Positions 1-8,462 are shown, numbered from the stretch's first letter. The stretch is 64,000 bases of DNA from Rhodospirillaceae bacterium (GCA_016845145.1 JAERTE010000067.1:1-64000), one strand, 5' to 3'. Program-made: numbers and translations. Notes: a model not told the origin generated them from the letters alone.

Positions 1-141
1 TGGAGCCCTACGCCTATATCAAGGACGTTCTGGAACGGATGACCAACGGGCACCCCATGAGCCGGATTGATGAGTTGATGCCTTGGAACTGGACGCCGGC
101 AGACCACGATATATGACCACGTGTCGTCGATGGACGCTTAC
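1..141 (+). mobile_element. IS66-family insertion sequence, right end only
   Basis: The window opens inside an IS66-family element. The transposase C-terminus ends at 116, and the DNA at 132-141 reads GGACGCTTAC, the complement of the GTAAGCG start typical of IS66 inverted repeats. I therefore place the outer end of the element at 141. The left end and any target duplication lie outside the window. The terminal-repeat assignment rests on one end only. Confidence 0.6.
3..116 (+). CDS. tnpC: IS66-family transposase, C-terminal fragment (cut by window edge)
   Basis: The last 37 codons of an open frame run in from the left edge and stop at TGA 114-116. The peptide has the IS66 C-terminal domain signature: a PYAY..DVL start, then NGHP, then IDELMPWNW near the end. 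In the family this domain closes the DDE transposase of about 500 residues. The frame is intact as far as visible. Whether the full element is functional cannot be judged. Confidence 0.75.
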   Translation, partial: EPYAYIKDVLERMTNGHPMSRIDELMPWNWTPADHDI

Positions 142-462
142 TGGTCTTGAATGTCCGGTTGCGGGCTTTTCACGCTTCCAGCCCGTCTATGGTTTCCTTC
201 CGCTGCTGAGGGCGAAGCTGCCTTAATTTTAGTCGAAGCCGAACTCCGCGAGATAAATGTCCGGTCGACCTTCAGCTACGGACCACTTTGTCGTCCGTCT
301 TAGACGCGTGCTGTTGACCCATTTCGGAAATTCGACTGTCACGCACAGCCTTTTCGATAGAGTTTTTTGAGTTTATCGATTTATTCGTCATCTTCATTCC
401 CTGCGGTCTTTAGACGAACCAGAACTCGAAGTGGACGGAACGTGAAGTCTTCCGTTGCACAA
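142..462. other. Intergenic stretch between IS66 end and lysR remnant
   Basis: No convincing gene is visible on either strand. Short open frames here lack ribosome binding sites and recognisable motifs. It may contain decayed sequence left by the IS66 insertion and by the duplication that produced the adjacent pseudogenes, but I see no alignable similarity to the intact copy upstream of about 480. Confidence 0.4.
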
Positions 463-684
463 TCAACTCAGTTTGTCCCTTCCATTCTCGTTTACGGCGG
501 CATCGGTCAACGCATGCGATTCCGAGCCAGCTTGCGGAAAAACAGTTCGACACTGTAGCGCCGCTCCGGGTTGCGCACCTGCGCGGTCACCGTTGGCTGG
601 GCGTGGCTCAATCGTTCGGCAACAGCGCACGAACCCACCGGATTTGACTACAGCATCGAATGCTTTTAGCTCGCGGAAGGCCAT
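463..684 (-). pseudogene. Decayed LysR-family regulator (partial copy of the gene at 2710-3597)
   Basis: The N-terminus (MAFRELKAFDAV..GGFVR) matches the intact LysR at 2710-3597. An extra base near 622 shifts the frame inside the helix-turn-helix, so the next stretch matches the intact gene only at DNA level. Near 530 the sequence jumps from the DNA-binding region straight to the region encoding the E..ALIDAAINENG segment, so roughly 400 bp of the middle is deleted. The product cannot be a working regulator. It lies head to head with a remnant of the oxidase gene, exactly as in the intact locus, so the whole divergon was duplicated and one copy decayed. Confidence 0.8.
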
Positions 685-690
685 GATTTA

Positions 691-709
691 AAATAGAGTA
701 TTTCTATTT
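691..709. promoter_or_regulatory. Palindromic LysR-type operator, duplicated copy
   Basis: Arms AAATAGA (691-697) and TCTATTT (703-709) flank a 5-bp spacer. This is the counterpart of the better palindrome at 3604-3622 between the intact regulator and the FAD oxidase. The pairing arms survive although the genes on both sides are broken. It now sits about 210 bp upstream of the SDR gene, so it could place the SDR/dehydrogenase pair under the intact LysR. That role is inference. Confidence 0.5.
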
Positions 710-738
710 ATTTATGACCAAAAAAATATTTTATACAA

Positions 739-870
739 AATTGGCGCCTCAGTACGGTGTTTGGTAATCTGGGCGAATCGATATCCGCTCAAGCACACGT
801 TTTCGAAACAATCGACCTGAAGGACCTCAGATCCGCAATCCGCCGCCTGGATTTGCTAGAATACTTGAAA
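739..870 (+). pseudogene. 5' fragment of FAD-linked oxidase gene (copy of 3650-3780)
   Basis: The sequence from the AAATTGGCGCCTCAGTA block onward aligns with the leader and first codons of the intact oxidase (AQAH.F.TIDL..LRSAI.R in both). Similarity ends near 851, and an unrelated open frame follows for a few codons. The start codon and Shine-Dalgarno of the intact copy are not preserved. It is a truncated duplicate that carries the promoter-proximal DNA of the oxidase gene. Confidence 0.75.
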
Positions 871-916
871 TCAACAAGGCTTGCCGACCCGGCTAAATTC
901 AAAGGAGCAACGTACC

Positions 917-1684
917 TTGTCCACGCTTCCTCGAACTCCTTCTTTTCGGCTTGATGGCCAGCGTGCGCTTGTGGCCGGCGCGACGTCAGGCATCGGTCTG
1001 GGATGCGCCGTGGCCATCGCCGAGGCCGGTGCATCCGTGACCCTGGTCGCCCGGAGCGCTGACAAGTTGGAGCAAACTGTCCGCAAATTCCGCGACGAAG
1101 GCTGGAAGGCCGAGGCCATGGTCATGGATATCAGTGACGTTGCGGCCTGCGAATCGATGCTGGCCGCTCGAGCGCCGTTCGACATACTGGTCAATAGTGC
1201 CGGATCGACCCGCCCGTCGCCAGCCACCGATACGACTGAGGCGGATTACGATTTGGTCATGGCCGCCAACCTCAAGGGCGCGTTTTTCCTGACGAGGACA
1301 GTGGCCAAGGCGTTGATCGCAGTGGGCAAGAGCGGGTCCCTGATTAACATTTCCAGTCAGATGGGGCATGTTGGCGGCGTCGACCGGGCGCTGTATTGCG
1401 CCTCCAAACACGGTGTTGAGGGGCTCACCAAATCCATGGCGGTGGAATTCGGCCCGCACAACATCCGCGTCAATACCATCTGCCCCACCTTCATTCGCAC
1501 GCCTTTGGCCGAGATCACCTTGAAGAACCCAGATCGCCGGCGCTGGATTGAGGAAAAGATCAAGCTCGGCCGGATCGGCGAAATCGAGGACATCATGGGG
1601 GCCGTGGTTTTCCTAGCCTCCGATGCGTCGGCATTGGTGACCGGCTCCGCCCTGATGGTCGACGGAGGTTGGACAGCGGACTGA
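917..1684 (+). CDS. Short-chain dehydrogenase/reductase (SDR), classical type
   Basis: This 255-residue protein is an NAD(P)-dependent oxidoreductase of the classical SDR family. It shows the cofactor glycine motif GATSGIG near the N-terminus, NSAG, the catalytic serine in SSQMG and the YCASK tyrosine/lysine pair, and it ends in a typical VDGGWTAD tail. I start it at TTG 917 because AAAGGAG lies at 901-907 with ideal spacing; an upstream in-frame ATG at 881 has no ribosome binding site. Its stop overlaps the next gene as TGATG, so the two are probably co-translated. The substrate is unknown. The setting among acid-sugar genes suggests oxidation of a polyol or hydroxy-acid intermediate. Confidence 0.88.
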   Translation: MSTLPRTPSFRLDGQRALVAGATSGIGLGCAVAIAEAGASVTLVARSADKLEQTVRKFRDEGWKAEAMVMDISDVAACESMLAARAPFDILVNSAGSTRPSPATDTTEADYDLVMAANLKGAFFLTRTVAKALIAVGKSGSLINISSQMGHVGGVDRALYCASKHGVEGLTKSMAVEFGPHNIRVNTICPTFIRTPLAEITLKNPDRRRWIEEKIKLGRIGEIEDIMGAVVFLASDASALVTGSALMVDGGWTAD

Positions 1685-2604
1685 TGACACGGGAAAAGAT
1701 CAATTCTATTGCCGTGATCGGCCTGGGGTCCATGGGTTACGGCATGGCCCAGTCTGTGATGCGGGCGGGGCACGAAACCTGGGGATTCGACGTAGTCCAG
1801 GATCAGGTCCAGAGTTTCGTAGCCGAGGGCGGCAAGACCGGTGACCTAGCGGCCATTGCGCCGTCCCTGGATGTGGCCGTGATCGCGGTGCTCAACGCCC
1901 CGCAGACTGAATCGGTGCTGTTTGGCGAGGCCGGCATGGGAGGCGGAGTGGTGGCTGGCATGGGGGCCGGCTCCTGCGTTATCTCCTGCGCTACCGTCGC
2001 CCCGTCCTTTGCCCGCGCCATGGAAGCCCGTTGCGCGGAACGAGGCGTTCTCTATCTGGATGCGCCCATATCGGGTGGAGCGGTAAAAGCCGCCGCCGGC
2101 CAGCTTTCGATCATGGCTTCCGGCACACCGGAGAGCTTTGTCGCGGCGCGCCCGGCACTGGACGCCATGGCTGAAACGGTCTTCGAGATGGGCGACGAGG
2201 CGGGCCCCGGATCGGCCATCAAAGCGGTTAACCAGTTACTCGGGGGGGTGCATATCGCGGCCATGGCCGAGGCCATGACTTTCGGCATGACCCAGGGGAT
2301 TGAACCGGACCGCATTGTCGAGGTCATCTCCAAATGTGCCGGTACAAGCTGGCTGTTCGAGAACCGTGCGCCGCACATCGTCGATGGCGACTACACCCCC
2401 CGTTCGGCGGTCGATATCTGGCCCAAAGACCTGGGTATCATCCTCGACATCGCGCGGGAAGCCAATTTCTCGGCGCCGATTACTGCTGCCGCTTTGCAGC
2501 AGTTTCTCGCCGCTTCCGGCTCTGGCCTGGGGCGCGAGGACGACGCGGCCGTGGCCAAGGTCTATGCCCGCAATGCCAACATCACGCTTCCGGGAGACAC
2601 ATGA
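1684..2604 (+). CDS. NAD(P)-dependent dehydrogenase, 3-hydroxyisobutyrate dehydrogenase family (LtnD-like)
   Basis: This 306-residue beta-hydroxyacid dehydrogenase shows the Rossmann motif GLGSMGYGMA close to the start, the family signature DAPISGGAVKAAAG, and the catalytic-lysine region GSAIKAVNQLLGG. It starts at ATG 1684, overlapping the SDR stop by one base. A TTG at 1669 is less likely because it would directly abut the GGAGG at 1664-1668. Relatives such as L-threonate dehydrogenase (LtnD) oxidise four-carbon sugar acids at C2, and a DUF1537 kinase nearby fits that use. Exact substrate and cofactor cannot be read from the sequence. Confidence 0.85.
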   Translation: MTREKINSIAVIGLGSMGYGMAQSVMRAGHETWGFDVVQDQVQSFVAEGGKTGDLAAIAPSLDVAVIAVLNAPQTESVLFGEAGMGGGVVAGMGAGSCVISCATVAPSFARAMEARCAERGVLYLDAPISGGAVKAAAGQLSIMASGTPESFVAARPALDAMAETVFEMGDEAGPGSAIKAVNQLLGGVHIAAMAEAMTFGMTQGIEPDRIVEVISKCAGTSWLFENRAPHIVDGDYTPRSAVDIWPKDLGIILDIAREANFSAPITAAALQQFLAASGSGLGREDDAAVAKVYARNANITLPGDT

Positions 2605-2709
2605 TATTTGTGGTCCGTATCGGCGATGATTTCAGCGTCCCTGGTGACGGATGAGTTTCGGGGATGCGCGGTCCTGGTTCATGTCGCTGGATATCCGCGA
2701 AAGGACTAT

Positions 2710-3597
2710 CTACTTCTTGCCGCTATCGGCATCAATCAGTGAATGCAGGATATCGAAAGTCTCGGAAATGATCGGAAGGTGACGACGGGCTTTCAGGCAT
2801 ATGGCATGGATTTCGCCATGGGTGACAAAGTCTGCTGCGCGTACAACGCTCACATTCGCCCCACCGGGAATTTCCTCGATTGACGTGGGCGCTAGTCCAA
2901 GCCCTTGTTCGGCGGCCGTCATTGAACCGTCACGGTTGCCGAAAACCACGACCCGGGCTGCGTGGTATCCATTCTCGTTGATGGCGGCATCGATCAACGC
3001 ACGCGTCTCCGAGCCGGGCTCGCGGTGGATTAAGGTGCTTCGGGAAAATTGTTCCTGTGTTACTGCGCCTTTTTCGGCGAGCGGATGGTCCTGGGCTACG
3101 ACGAAAGCGATTTCCGGACGCGACACCAGCCGCATGTAACAAAGTGGATCGCGAACATGAGCACCGATGAACGCCACGTCGATGCGATAGTCGAGGATCT
3201 GGTCGAGAAGGTTTTGTGAATTGTCGATCACGAGGCTCAAGTCGAGAGCCGGGTAAGTCGCCATGATGCCCGCCATGACGCCGGTTGCCCAACGCGGCGA
3301 GATCGCGCCCAACCGCAGCACGCCGCCTTTCATCTTTCCAGCGGCCGCAACCAGCGCCTTCGCATCCTCTTCCAAGCTGAACATCTGGCGGGTGGTTTCG
3401 AAGAGCTTTTCACCGAGCGGCGTCATCCGGGCGAGTTGGCCTCGGTTGCGGAAAAACAGTTCGACACCGTAGCGCCGCTCCAGGTTTCGCACCTGCGCTG
3501 TCACCGTTGGCTGGGCGCGGTTCAATTGTTCGGCAGCACGCACAAACCCGCCGAATCTGGCTACCGCATCGAATGCCTTTAGCTCACTGAAGCTCAT
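2710..3597 (-). CDS. LysR-family transcriptional regulator of the acid-sugar cluster
   Basis: This 295-residue regulator has an N-terminal winged helix-turn-helix (MSFSELKAFDAVARFGGFVR and following) and a periplasmic-binding-like effector domain. I start it at ATG 3597; the open frame runs further upstream but that stretch is AT-rich leader containing the operator. It is divergent from the FAD oxidase at 3694 with a 19-bp palindrome between them, the usual LysR arrangement for autoregulation and activation of the divergent operon. A broken second copy lies at 463-684. The ligand is unknown, probably the acid sugar or a derivative. Confidence 0.88.
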   Translation of the reverse strand: MSFSELKAFDAVARFGGFVRAAEQLNRAQPTVTAQVRNLERRYGVELFFRNRGQLARMTPLGEKLFETTRQMFSLEEDAKALVAAAGKMKGGVLRLGAISPRWATGVMAGIMATYPALDLSLVIDNSQNLLDQILDYRIDVAFIGAHVRDPLCYMRLVSRPEIAFVVAQDHPLAEKGAVTQEQFSRSTLIHREPGSETRALIDAAINENGYHAARVVVFGNRDGSMTAAEQGLGLAPTSIEEIPGGANVSVVRAADFVTHGEIHAICLKARRHLPIISETFDILHSLIDADSGKK

Positions 3598-3603
3598 ACT
3601 TAA

Positions 3604-3622
3604 AAATAGATCATATCTATTT
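3604..3622. promoter_or_regulatory. Palindromic operator between lysR and the FAD oxidase
   Basis: Perfect 8-bp arms AAATAGAT (3604-3611) and ATCTATTT (3615-3622) surround CAT. It sits 6 bp upstream of the lysR start codon and about 70 bp upstream of the oxidase. The short AT-rich dyad fits a LysR binding site, and its dyad is retained at 691-709 in the decayed duplicate. Binding by the neighbouring LysR is inferred from position. Confidence 0.6.
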
Positions 3623-3693
3623 ATTTTAAAAGAAAAAAATATTTTATAGAAAATTGGCGCCTCAGTAGAGTGTTTGGAAATCAGGAGCAAACG

Positions 3694-5109
3694 ATGACCG
3701 CCCAAGCACACGACTTCGCAACAATTGACCTAAACGAACTCAGATCCGCAATCGGGCGCCCAGACGCGGTAACCGACACTGCCGAGGCGATAGCCGAACA
3801 CAGTCACGACTGGTGGCCAATGAACGCCACGTGGCGCCATCAGGGCAAGGCGCCCTATCGTCCCGACGCGGTTGTTTTCGCTCGCACCGCCGAAGAAATC
3901 GCTGCGACCCTCAAATGGGCGGGAGAGGCCGGCATTCCGGTCACGGCATGGGGCCTTGCGTCGTCGGTGGTCGGAGGACCGCTTGCGACGCGGGGAGGGA
4001 TCATCCTCGACACGACGGGCATGGACCGGGTCTTGGAGATCGACACCGATAACATGCATGTCACCGTCGAGGCCGGCGTCAATGGCGGTACATTGGAAGA
4101 TCAACTCTCGGAGCTTGACCTGACGCTCAACCATTCGCCGCAGTCGCTCTACCGCTCTACGGTCGGCGGCTGGCTGGCTACCCGGGCGACAGGACAGTTT
4201 TCTTCGCGCTATGGCGGGATCGAAGATCTCTGCGTCGGCTTCAAAGCGGTACTTGCGGACGGAACAAAGGTCGAGATTGGCGGCGCTCCGCGGATGGCAG
4301 TCGGGCCGGATTTGCGGCATGTGCTGATTGGGTCAGAAGGTTGCTTGGGCGTCATCACCGAGGTGACATTGCGGCTTTTCCCGCTGGCCGAAGTGCGCGA
4401 GCTGCGTACTGTAGCCTTCCCAGACGTCGCCTCGGGTGTAGCGGCGATGCGCGACATCATGCTGTCGGGTCTGCGCCCGTTCCTGCTGCGCTTTTACGAC
4501 TTGGCCGAAGCGCGTCACGCGATGAAGGATTCGGCTTTCGGTTCCCCCGTGATGTTCATTGGCGCGGAAGGTTCCGCTGACATGGCCGCCTGCGAGATCG
4601 CCGAATTGCTGAAAGTCTGTACCCGCAATGGCGGCGAGGATATCGGCCTTGCCGGTGCCGAGGGCTGGATGGGCCGACGCTTTGACTTCTCGACCATCGA
4701 GAACGTCTTGAATAGCCACGGCGGTGTGGCCGAGACGATTGAAGTGGCAAATACCTGGTCAGGGATCAGCGGCACCTATAACGCTTTGACAGAGGCGATG
4801 AAACCGTTCGCGGACGAAGTGCTGGGCCATTTCTCGCATGCCTACAGCAATGGGGTGTCACTTTACGTCATATTGCTTGGAAAAGCGGATGACCCGGCAG
4901 GCGCTGAGGCACGGATGAAACAAATCTGGGAGGTCGCGAACCGCGCGGCACTCGACTCTGGTGCGGTGCTTTCACACCACCACGGCACCGGGCTCGCCCG
5001 AAATGATCATGTACGTGAGGCCCTGGGCTCGTCCTGGGATCTCTACAGTCGACTGAAAGAGGCGATGGATCCATCCGGCATCTTGAACCCTGGCAAGCTC
5101 GGCTCATGA
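3694..5109 (+). CDS. FAD-linked oxidase/dehydrogenase (GlcD/AGPS-like)
   Basis: This 471-residue flavoprotein has an FAD_binding_4 (PCMH) domain in the N-terminal half, with a GGPLATRGGIILDTTGM segment and SEGCLGVITEVTLRLFP, followed by an FAD-oxidase C-terminal domain. A HHHGTG run near the C-terminus resembles the histidine cluster of alkyl-DHAP synthases, so this branch is nearer AGPS-like proteins than plain glycolate oxidase. ATG 3694 is preferred over GTG 3670 because AGGAG at 3683-3687 is well spaced. It probably oxidises a D-2-hydroxy acid and passes electrons to the respiratory chain. It heads the operon with the TRAP transporter and kinase genes. The exact reaction is unknown. Confidence 0.82.
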   Translation: MTAQAHDFATIDLNELRSAIGRPDAVTDTAEAIAEHSHDWWPMNATWRHQGKAPYRPDAVVFARTAEEIAATLKWAGEAGIPVTAWGLASSVVGGPLATRGGIILDTTGMDRVLEIDTDNMHVTVEAGVNGGTLEDQLSELDLTLNHSPQSLYRSTVGGWLATRATGQFSSRYGGIEDLCVGFKAVLADGTKVEIGGAPRMAVGPDLRHVLIGSEGCLGVITEVTLRLFPLAEVRELRTVAFPDVASGVAAMRDIMLSGLRPFLLRFYDLAEARHAMKDSAFGSPVMFIGAEGSADMAACEIAELLKVCTRNGGEDIGLAGAEGWMGRRFDFSTIENVLNSHGGVAETIEVANTWSGISGTYNALTEAMKPFADEVLGHFSHAYSNGVSLYVILLGKADDPAGAEARMKQIWEVANRAALDSGAVLSHHHGTGLARNDHVREALGSSWDLYSRLKEAMDPSGILNPGKLGS

Positions 5110-5153
5110 ACCGCGCCCGAGGAGGGCGCATTGAACCCAAAGGGAGGACTACC

Positions 5154-6164
5154 ATGACTATATTGACACGCAGAAACCTGTTCAAGGCAGCGGCAGTGCT
5201 GGTCGGCGCAGCCGCTTTGGCCGCCGGGCCGGCCCAGGCACAGCAAAAACTGGTGTTGGGCTTGGTCCAAAGCCCAACATCGCCTTTGGCAGCGGCTGCC
5301 GCGCATTTCGGCGCAGAACTGGAGCGTCTGACCGACGGGCGCTACAAAGTCAATGTTGTCGCCGCCGCGCAGCTAGGCCCGGCACTCGAGCAATATCAGA
5401 GTATCCAAAGTGGCGCGCAGGATCTATTTCTCGATGATATCGGATGGAACGCACAATTCGTAAAGGACTACGGTGTGCTTGCCGTGCCGTTCGCGATCAA
5501 AGGCCGTGAGGGCTTTAGAAAAGTCCTGGGGAGCAAATTTGCGGAAGGCTGGCGAGCAGAGTTAAAGGCCAAACACGGGATTGCCACACTGTCGGATACG
5601 TTCATTCGCTCACCACGAGTGGTTTTCAGTACCGCAGCGGTGTATAGTCCGAATGACCTTTCAGACGTGAAGTTCCGCGTCCCCGAGATTGACGTCTACT
5701 TCAACTCGTGGAAAGCGATCGGTGTGAACCCGACACCAGTGCCATGGGGTGAACTTTACTTGGCGCTACGCCAGGGTGTGGTCAATGGTGGCGAAGGGCC
5801 ATTCACGACACTCATTCCAAGTAAATTTCCCGAAGTCGCGAAAAACGTGTTGCTGACTAACCACCTGTATTCGTCTAATACGATGATCATGAATGGTGCG
5901 AAGTACGATGCTCTGAGCGAAAAGGACAAGGCGTTGTTCGCTGAGGCCACGCAATCCGCCGCCAAATTCTTTATCGGGAAAATAGCCAAATTAGAAGGCG
6001 AACATCAAGGTATAATGGAATCGAAGTTTGGCGTCACTTTCGCAAGGCCGTCCGATGCTCAACGTAAAGCTTTTGCCGCTAAGGTGTCTGAAGCTGTACC
6101 AGGATTTGTGAAGAGCGGTCTATTCAGCGACGGCATTTACGAAAAGGTGATCGCAGCGCAATAG
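5154..6164 (+). CDS. dctP: TRAP transporter solute-binding protein (DctP family)
   Basis: This 336-residue periplasmic binding protein has a signal peptide with a twin-arginine-like TRRNLFK start and a likely cleavage after AQA. The mature part has the DctP fold landmarks: AAQLGP, a VKFRVPEID segment with the arginine that usually grips the substrate carboxylate, and ALRQGVVNGGEGP. The start at ATG 5154 follows AGGGAGG at 5141-5147. It partners the DctQ and DctM subunits encoded at 8459-10245, although the kinase and PdxA2 genes lie between. It should capture the acid sugar for this pathway. Confidence 0.88.
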   Translation: MTILTRRNLFKAAAVLVGAAALAAGPAQAQQKLVLGLVQSPTSPLAAAAAHFGAELERLTDGRYKVNVVAAAQLGPALEQYQSIQSGAQDLFLDDIGWNAQFVKDYGVLAVPFAIKGREGFRKVLGSKFAEGWRAELKAKHGIATLSDTFIRSPRVVFSTAAVYSPNDLSDVKFRVPEIDVYFNSWKAIGVNPTPVPWGELYLALRQGVVNGGEGPFTTLIPSKFPEVAKNVLLTNHLYSSNTMIMNGAKYDALSEKDKALFAEATQSAAKFFIGKIAKLEGEHQGIMESKFGVTFARPSDAQRKAFAAKVSEAVPGFVKSGLFSDGIYEKVIAAQ

Positions 6165-6178
6165 GCGATTACTGATCC

Positions 6179-6210
6179 ATCCCGGCGCGTGCCCTGTCGC
6201 GCGCCGGGAT
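6179..6210 (+). promoter_or_regulatory. Intercistronic hairpin downstream of dctP
   Basis: Perfect 11-bp arms ATCCCGGCGCG (6179-6189) and CGCGCCGGGAT (6200-6210) enclose a 10-nt loop. No T-run follows, so it is not a canonical intrinsic terminator. Placed just after the binding-protein gene, it probably stabilises or partly terminates the transcript so that the binding protein is made in excess over the downstream enzymes. That role is an inference from the usual stoichiometry of TRAP systems. Confidence 0.65.
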
Positions 6211-6235
6211 ACCCTCGAAACAAGGATGATTTCCC

Positions 6236-7453
6236 TTGCGTGTCGGACTGATCGCAGATGACTTGACCGGGCTCGCCGCCGTAGCCAGTGAATTCGAGCG
6301 CTACGGCTTTTCCGTCGGCATCGCAATGAACGCTTCCTCAGCGGGCAAGATCGCGGAGCGCTACGACATCGTCGGGATCGACACGAATTCCCGTGCGCTG
6401 GTCTCCGATACGGCAGCGAGGGCAGCCCAGGAGGCGGCAGAGGCGCTTGCAGAACTTGACCCTGACTGGATCTTCAAGCAAGGCGACTCGGCGCTGCATG
6501 GTCATATCGCTGCCGAGCTTTCGGCAATCGCCGTTGCACTCAACGCCAAAAATGTGCTGATGGCGCCTGCCTGCCCATCTCTCGGGCGGCTTACTCTAGA
6601 CGGAGTCCACCGCCCAGTGGCGGATGATCCCCATACTCATGTTCGCGTGGTGGATCTTTGGTCCGGGGACAACACGGTGGCCGTGGCTGACGCCACAGGT
6701 CCCGCGCCCGTCTCCCCTGGGCGCCCCTTGATCACCGTCGCGGACGCAGGAAACGATGCTGCACTCGACACTGCAGTATGCCGCGCTGACGCCTTCGATG
6801 AACGGCTTGTTGCCGGATCGGTCGGCCTCGCCAAGGCCATTGCCCGGAACTTGTGGTCGACGGCGACGCGAGATGCCGCGCCAGCATTGGTTCTGCTCGG
6901 CAGTTTTCAATCGCGGTCACGCCAGCAGGCCGAAACCTTGCTGGCGACAGGAACCGCGCGCCTGATCGAACTTCCCACAATCGACGAGGTCAGCGACGTC
7001 TGCGCCGCTGCGCGCGCGGCGGGGCAGACGCTATGTGACGGATATCATGTCGTGCTTGCGGCCACCTCTTCCGTGGCGGATACAACCGATCCAACACGCT
7101 ACCCGTTTCTTGACGATGCTGTGCGCGCCAACATAGAGCATGCACTGCGCCAAACAACGCGTGCCATCATTGATGAATACCGAAACCACATGTGCGGCCT
7201 CATTGTCGCTGGCGGCACGACCGCCGGGATCGTGGCGCACGATGTGCTGAAGGTCGCTGCATTGCATCAGGTGGCACACCTCAGCGATGGGGTCGCTGCG
7301 GGGCATTCGGAAGACATTGAGGGCCGTTTTCTGCCACTGGTCACCAAGGCCGGCAACTGGGGCGAGACAGAGGTCTTTCTTCGCGCAATTCGCTGGTTGC
7401 AACAAACCCATTCGGCCCAGGAACCCAAGACAAGGAGTGATTTGAATGTCTGA
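6236..7453 (+). CDS. dtnK: Four-carbon acid sugar kinase (DUF1537 family, D-threonate kinase-like)
   Basis: This 405-residue kinase starts at TTG 6236, preceded by AAGGA at 6222-6226. The N-terminal substrate-binding domain opens with the family hallmark IADDLTG and contains DTNSR. The C-terminal nucleotide-binding domain shows LIVAGGTTAG and ends with a VTKAGNWGE motif. DUF1537 kinases phosphorylate C4 acid sugars such as D-threonate at the terminal hydroxyl. A directly overlapping PdxA2 gene and the absence of an OtnI isomerase or OtnC aldolase favour the D-threonate/PdxA2 route over the L-threonate or D-erythronate routes. The gene symbol is assigned by that context. Confidence 0.8.
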   Translation: MRVGLIADDLTGLAAVASEFERYGFSVGIAMNASSAGKIAERYDIVGIDTNSRALVSDTAARAAQEAAEALAELDPDWIFKQGDSALHGHIAAELSAIAVALNAKNVLMAPACPSLGRLTLDGVHRPVADDPHTHVRVVDLWSGDNTVAVADATGPAPVSPGRPLITVADAGNDAALDTAVCRADAFDERLVAGSVGLAKAIARNLWSTATRDAAPALVLLGSFQSRSRQQAETLLATGTARLIELPTIDEVSDVCAAARAAGQTLCDGYHVVLAATSSVADTTDPTRYPFLDDAVRANIEHALRQTTRAIIDEYRNHMCGLIVAGGTTAGIVAHDVLKVAALHQVAHLSDGVAAGHSEDIEGRFLPLVTKAGNWGETEVFLRAIRWLQQTHSAQEPKTRSDLNV

Positions 7454-8462
7454 CGAAACCCTCGTGATCGGCGTGACCATGGGTGACCCGGCTGGGATCG
7501 GCCCGGAAATTACCACCGCGTTACTGGCGGAAAGATGCAACGACAAGACGATACGTCCCCTCCTGATAGGATGTGCAGCAACAATCGAGGCAACGGCCCG
7601 GCGGCGCGGGATTGACGTTGTGATCCGGCGGCATAGCACGCTTGACCGCGGAACACTTAGCGCGGGTGGAATCGACGTCTACGACCCCGGTACGTTCGAT
7701 GCCACGGTGGTCAACCCGGGCGAGGTTTCGCGGGAAGCGGGGGAGGCTTCGATGCTTTATAACCGGCAAGGTGCAGAGCTTGCCAAGGCCGACAAAATCG
7801 ACGGCCTTGTCACCTCGCCAGTGACCAAGGCCAGCGCCAAGATGGCGGGCTACGATTATCCAGGTCAGGCTGAGTATTTCGCAGAGCTCGCTGGTGGGGT
7901 CGCCTTTTCCACCATCCTGATCTGGCGCGACTTCAAGGCCGCGCTTTTCACTACGCACACGCCGCTAATAGACGCCTGCCGCGCGGTGACCAAGGACAAC
8001 CTACTGAAAAAAATCCGGTATCTCTACGAAAAAAGGTTCGAACTGGGCGCGCCTGATCTCCGTCTGGCCGTTGCGGCGCTCAACCCCCATGCCGGGGAAT
8101 TTGGCACAATGGGTCGCGAAGAGATGGATGAGATGGAGCCGGCTATTGCTGCCGCGCGGGCCGAGGGGATTGCAGTCGATGGTCCGTTCCCGGTGAATGC
8201 TCTGATCTCTCCGCCATACAACGGGCGGGACTATGACCTGACGCTGGCGCTTTATCACGACCAGGTGGTGGCGCGGATGAACATGAATGAAACGACTACA
8301 TTGACCTTCGGCTTGCCCTTCATCCGCACATCGGTCGGCCATGGATCGGCACTCGACATTGCGGGCAAGGACATCGCCGACTACGGCGCTCTGGGGGCGA
8401 CCTACGGCCATACCGCCGATCTGGCGCAGGCACGCCGGAACGCGCGGAGGGCAGTGCTATGA
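7446..8462 (+). CDS. pdxA2: 4-phospho-D-threonate 3-dehydrogenase-like protein (PdxA2)
   Basis: This 338-residue PdxA-family enzyme shows TMGDPAGIGPEI at the N-terminus, TSPVTK, the metal-binding histidine regions TTHTPL, NPHAGE and YHDQ, and GLPFIRTSVGHG near the end. PdxA2 proteins oxidise and decarboxylate 4-phospho-threonate to DHAP with NAD and a divalent metal. The vitamin B6 paralogue PdxA normally sits near ksgA/surA, which are absent here. The gene starts inside the kinase gene with an 8-bp overlap and AAGGAG at 7432-7437, so kinase and dehydrogenase are probably co-translated. Confidence 0.87.
   Translation: MSDETLVIGVTMGDPAGIGPEITTALLAERCNDKTIRPLLIGCAATIEATARRRGIDVVIRRHSTLDRGTLSAGGIDVYDPGTFDATVVNPGEVSREAGEASMLYNRQGAELAKADKIDGLVTSPVTKASAKMAGYDYPGQAEYFAELAGGVAFSTILIWRDFKAALFTTHTPLIDACRAVTKDNLLKKIRYLYEKRFELGAPDLRLAVAALNPHAGEFGTMGREEMDEMEPAIAAARAEGIAVDGPFPVNALISPPYNGRDYDLTLALYHDQVVARMNMNETTTLTFGLPFIRTSVGHGSALDIAGKDIADYGALGATYGHTADLAQARRNARRAVL

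Noticed and set aside
3598..3711. N-terminal extension of the intact LysR
   Set aside because: The extension is AT-rich, contains the operator palindrome and would precede the normal MSFSELKAF start of a LysR helix-turn-helix.
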